A stretch of 16,138 bases of DNA from an uncultured Fusobacterium sp. (lineage in GTDB: Bacteria; Fusobacteriota; Fusobacteriia; Fusobacteriales; Fusobacteriaceae). Numbering within the stretch: the stretch's first letter is position 1; every line of letters starts with the position of its first letter. The stretch spans positions 1-16,138 of the forward strand of contig UQOH01000045.1 of NCBI GenBank assembly GCA_900542625.1, written 5' to 3'. A program made the position numbers and the translations under genes. Below are positions 13,740 through 16,138 of the stretch, one piece after another. A model generated the notes under the pieces. The model was not told the DNA's origin, searched no databases, and saw only the letters and a program-made list of their open reading frames with translations.

Positions 13740-15620
13740 ATGGCTGAAGAAAACAAAGAAAAAAACAGCATACTGGAAAGTTTTAATATAATTTCATCTG
13801 GTTCTCTGAGTGAAGATATCCAAAAAATGGATATGAAATTAAGCAGTCTTCCAGATATAGAAGTTAAAGAGGTTGTAATACAAGGAACAGGAAACTTTCT
13901 TAATCTGCAGGGAAGTATAATAAATATTCCCATAGAAATGATAGTATTTCCATTTTTTACTCCACAGAAACAGAATAAAAGAATCAATTTTCAATATTCT
14001 TTTGAAGATCTGGGAGTAACAATGTACTGTACACTTGTTGCTAAAGACAGTAACGATAAAGTTTATCAGCCTTCTATTTTTGAAGAGAAAATATATAACT
14101 ACTTAATTTCTATGTATGAGGCAAAAAAAGAAGCTGATGTAGATGAAGAAGATGAGTACATAGAATTTGAAATTTCAGATTTTATAGTTAATTTTCTTGG
14201 AAATAAAATGAACAGAGCATATTACACAAAAGTAGAACAAGCTTTGAAAAATTTAAAAAGTACAGAATATCAATTTATCGTATCAAACCATACAAAGTTT
14301 GGAAAATATAAATTTGAAGATGAAGAATTTAAACTTTTAACTTATCAAAAATTAAAAAAAGGAAAAAAAGTATATTACAGAGTTATTTTAAATAAAAATA
14401 TACGGAACAAAATAAAAGATAAAAGATATATAAAATATAATTCAAAAGCTCTTATGGATATATTAACAAAAGATCCCATAGCAGGAAGAATATATAAATA
14501 CATAAGCAAAATAAGATATGAAACAGTTGAGGGAAGAATAAATCTTCGTACGCTGGCAGCAATAATTCCCTTAAAAATGGAGCAGGAAACTGAGAGACCA
14601 AATAAAAATGGAGAGATGAAAACTTATATATTAAGCCGTGCAAAACAGGTATTGAAAAGAGTGTTAAAAGCTTATGAAGTTCTTCAGGAAATGGGATATA
14701 TAAAAACATTTTCTTATGACGAGGATAAGAAAGAAAATACTTATTACATCAACTACAGCTTTAATCCTGAAAAAGACGGAGAGTGTCATGTTTCAAGTTA
14801 TTTAGAGAATAAAAGCAAATATTTGGAAAACAGAGAGAAAGCTGTACCCAAAAGAAAAGCAGCACAACATAAAAAGGTTTCTGAGGATGACATAATAGAT
14901 ATTGCAGATGATATAGATTATGAAAATATATCTGATGCAGAAATTGTAGAAGAGAAAAATTCTTCTGAAAGTTCAAATGTTAATGTTGTAGTACAAAAAT
15001 CTTTAAGCAGAACCAAAATTGTAGAAACTTATGAGGATCTTCCTGAAAGCGTTGTTGCATTAATCCACAAGGCTAAAAGAAATATTTATATTTCAAGATC
15101 ATGGGATAAAAGAACAGATACTAAAATAAGAAAGATATTCAGCGAAGATGGAGAAGAATTAGCTTGTGAAGTATTAAGGATTATTTACAAAAATCTTAAT
15201 AAGAATATTAAAACGACATTGGTACAGTATATTAACGGAGTTTTAAAAAATTTATACAAGTCAGATACTCCAAAACAAAATTTAACTTTATTTGGTGGAA
15301 ACGAAGTAAAAGAGAAAACGATTATAAGCAAAAAGAAAATCAAACAGGCAAGAAAAGGTATAAAAACTAAAACTTTAACAAATGCTATCAAAGAATTGAA
15401 AGATGAGATAGAGATTCCGAGAGATGTTTTGATAGAGTTTGAAAAACTTGATGATTATTATAAGCTTAGAGTTGAAGAAATGGCTTTAAAAATCTGTTCA
15501 GAAGAAGCAAAAGTATCAGAAAACTTCTTGCTTACAATGAAAGAAAAATCTAAAATGTTGTATTTAAATACAATAAAAAAATATATTGAAAGATCAATAG
15601 ATGAAATAATGAAAAAGTAA
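13740..15620 (+). CDS. RepA/RPA-like replication initiator protein at the dnaA position
   Basis: A 626-residue, Lys/Glu-rich soluble protein. Residues 61-85 (IPIEMIVFPFFTPQKQ and on) and 139-182 (IEFEISDFIVNFLGNKMNRA, then YYTKVEQALKNLKSTEYQFI) resemble the RPA-type plasmid initiator pattern: a PFFSLSK-like strand, then a winged-helix segment with YY-x-L-x-QAL-x-L-x-ST. A second possible winged helix spans about 235-340. An acidic/low-complexity linker (about 365-425) leads to a helical C-terminal region (430-626) that I do not recognise. The start is ATG 13740, with AAGGGAG 6 nt upstream; an in-frame TTG at 13698 lies inside an iteron and ATG 13716 has no ribosome binding site. It is divergent from rpmH, where dnaA usually sits. 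DNA-binding initiation or origin control is likely but inferred. Confidence 0.75.
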   Translation: MAEENKEKNSILESFNIISSGSLSEDIQKMDMKLSSLPDIEVKEVVIQGTGNFLNLQGSIINIPIEMIVFPFFTPQKQNKRINFQYSFEDLGVTMYCTLVAKDSNDKVYQPSIFEEKIYNYLISMYEAKKEADVDEEDEYIEFEISDFIVNFLGNKMNRAYYTKVEQALKNLKSTEYQFIVSNHTKFGKYKFEDEEFKLLTYQKLKKGKKVYYRVILNKNIRNKIKDKRYIKYNSKALMDILTKDPIAGRIYKYISKIRYETVEGRINLRTLAAIIPLKMEQETERPNKNGEMKTYILSRAKQVLKRVLKAYEVLQEMGYIKTFSYDEDKKENTYYINYSFNPEKDGECHVSSYLENKSKYLENREKAVPKRKAAQHKKVSEDDIIDIADDIDYENISDAEIVEEKNSSESSNVNVVVQKSLSRTKIVETYEDLPESVVALIHKAKRNIYISRSWDKRTDTKIRKIFSEDGEELACEVLRIIYKNLNKNIKTTLVQYINGVLKNLYKSDTPKQNLTLFGGNEVKEKTIISKKKIKQARKGIKTKTLTNAIKELKDEIEIPRDVLIEFEKLDDYYKLRVEEMALKICSEEAKVSENFLLTMKEKSKMLYLNTIKKYIERSIDEIMKK

Positions 15621-15626
15621 AAATTT

Positions 15627-15672
15627 AAAATCTGATAATATTCTTGAAACAGAATGTTATCAGATTTTTTTA
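15627..15672 (+). terminator. Intrinsic terminator of the RepA-like gene
   Basis: AAAATCTGATAA (15627-15638) pairs perfectly with TTATCAGATTTT (15657-15668), with an inner ATTCT/AGAAT extension and a run of seven T at the end. It starts 7 bp after the stop codon. Confidence 0.9.
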
Positions 15673-15891
15673 TTTTTGTGTAAAATTATTTATCGAATTA
15701 CTTCATCTTATATATGTGATATCTGTAATGATTTTTAGTGAATTTTGTGATGAAGAAAAAAATCTACACAATATATAGTGAAAAAGTTTTTTTATATTTA
15801 AAAGCAGTGAAAATAAAAAATAAATTTATATAAAAATTTATATGAAAAATTTTAACTAATTTAATATTTTCAATACTAAAAAGAGATTGTG
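15673..15891. other. AT-rich spacer upstream of the rRNA promoter, no gene seen
   Basis: About 220 bp without a plausible reading frame or hairpin terminator. Short AGTGAA/TGTGAA words recur (near 15739, 15778, 15805, 15888) and a CTTCATC/GATGAAG pair is present, but none forms a convincing array. It contains no further copy of the iteron seen upstream. Confidence 0.5.
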
Positions 15892-15953
15892 AAAAATAAA
15901 AATTAAAAAAAATAAAAAAAACTGTTGACGAAATTTAATTATTATGGTATTAT
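15892..15953 (+). promoter_or_regulatory. rRNA operon promoter with UP-like A-tract
   Basis: TTGACG (15925-15930), exactly 17 bp and TATTAT (15948-15953), preceded by about 30 bases that are almost pure A with a few T (15892-15921), which fits an UP element. It lies about 150 bp before mature 16S rRNA. A single promoter is visible in the window. Confidence 0.85.
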
Positions 15954-15958
15954 AAATC

Positions 15959-15990
15959 TTGTCTACGGGACAGATAAATAAAGTAGACAA
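15959..15990 (+). other. rRNA leader hairpin at the transcript 5' end
   Basis: TTGTCTAC (15959-15966) and GTAGACAA (15983-15990) form a perfect 8-bp stem around a 16-base loop, at or just after the expected transcription start. It could protect or fold the 5' leader; no T run follows, so it is not a terminator. Confidence 0.6.
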
Positions 15991-16104
15991 AACAAATAAA
16001 GGACATTAACAACAGAATAGAGAATAATAAAGACAAAAAGCATACCTAATTTGGTGTAACAAAAGTAAGTGTAAATTAAATTAACCTAGTCAATCAAACA
16101 TATT

Positions 16105-16138
16105 TTAATGAAGAGTTTGATCCTGGCTCAGGATGAAC
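16105..16138 (+). rRNA. rrs: 16S ribosomal RNA (first 34 bases, continues beyond window)
   Basis: AGAGTTTGATCCTGGCTCAG at 16112-16131 is the universal 5' primer-site sequence of bacterial 16S rRNA. Lining it up with E. coli numbering (AAATTGAAGAG start) places base 1 near 16105. The following GGATGAAC is common to most bacteria. The gene lies on the plus strand and points away from the proposed origin. Confidence 0.97.

Overview
The window looks chromosomal and comes from a low-GC, diderm bacterium, most likely Fusobacterium. The evidence is the extreme AT bias, the start of a 16S rRNA gene at the right edge, and the block rpmH-rnpA-yidD-yidC-jag-mnmE-mnmG, which lies next to the replication origin in many bacteria. 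Genus-level placement is an inference from recall; no database was searched.

Left part (1-5488, all minus strand): a compact, often overlapping operon for a type II secretion / type IV pilus-like machine. In transcription order it holds a pseudopilin-like protein, a small exported or membrane-anchored protein, the GspE-type ATPase, the GspF-type platform protein, a GspG-like major pseudopilin, a short prepilin peptidase, two minor pseudopilins and a GspK-like protein that runs off the left edge. No secretin is in view. The gspE frame ends early: its conserved last 26 residues lie in the -1 frame, starting at an ATGA stop/start overlap.

Middle (5489-7201): a 162-bp imperfect palindrome with matching ends (a MITE-like candidate), a strong bidirectional terminator, an orphan phosphate-binding protein pstS with a Pho-box-like operator, and a divergent HU gene.

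Housekeeping block (7200-12839, minus strand): mnmG and mnmE (tRNA wobble-uridine modification), then upstream jag, yidC, yidD (membrane protein insertion and envelope control), rnpA and rpmH. Terminators separate rpmH from rnpA and mnmE from mnmG.

Right part (12840-16138): about 900 bp of AT-rich non-coding DNA holding seven copies of a 21-bp iteron-like repeat (six direct, one inverted). It lies between rpmH and a divergent gene for a 626-aa protein resembling plasmid RepA/RPA-type replication initiators. The last iteron sits between the gene's promoter and its start codon, as expected for autoregulation. This gene occupies the place where dnaA usually lies, and transcription diverges from this point. 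The most interesting hypothesis here is a chromosomal origin, or origin-linked element, built like an iteron plasmid replicon. A strong rRNA promoter with a leader hairpin and the first bases of 16S rRNA follow.
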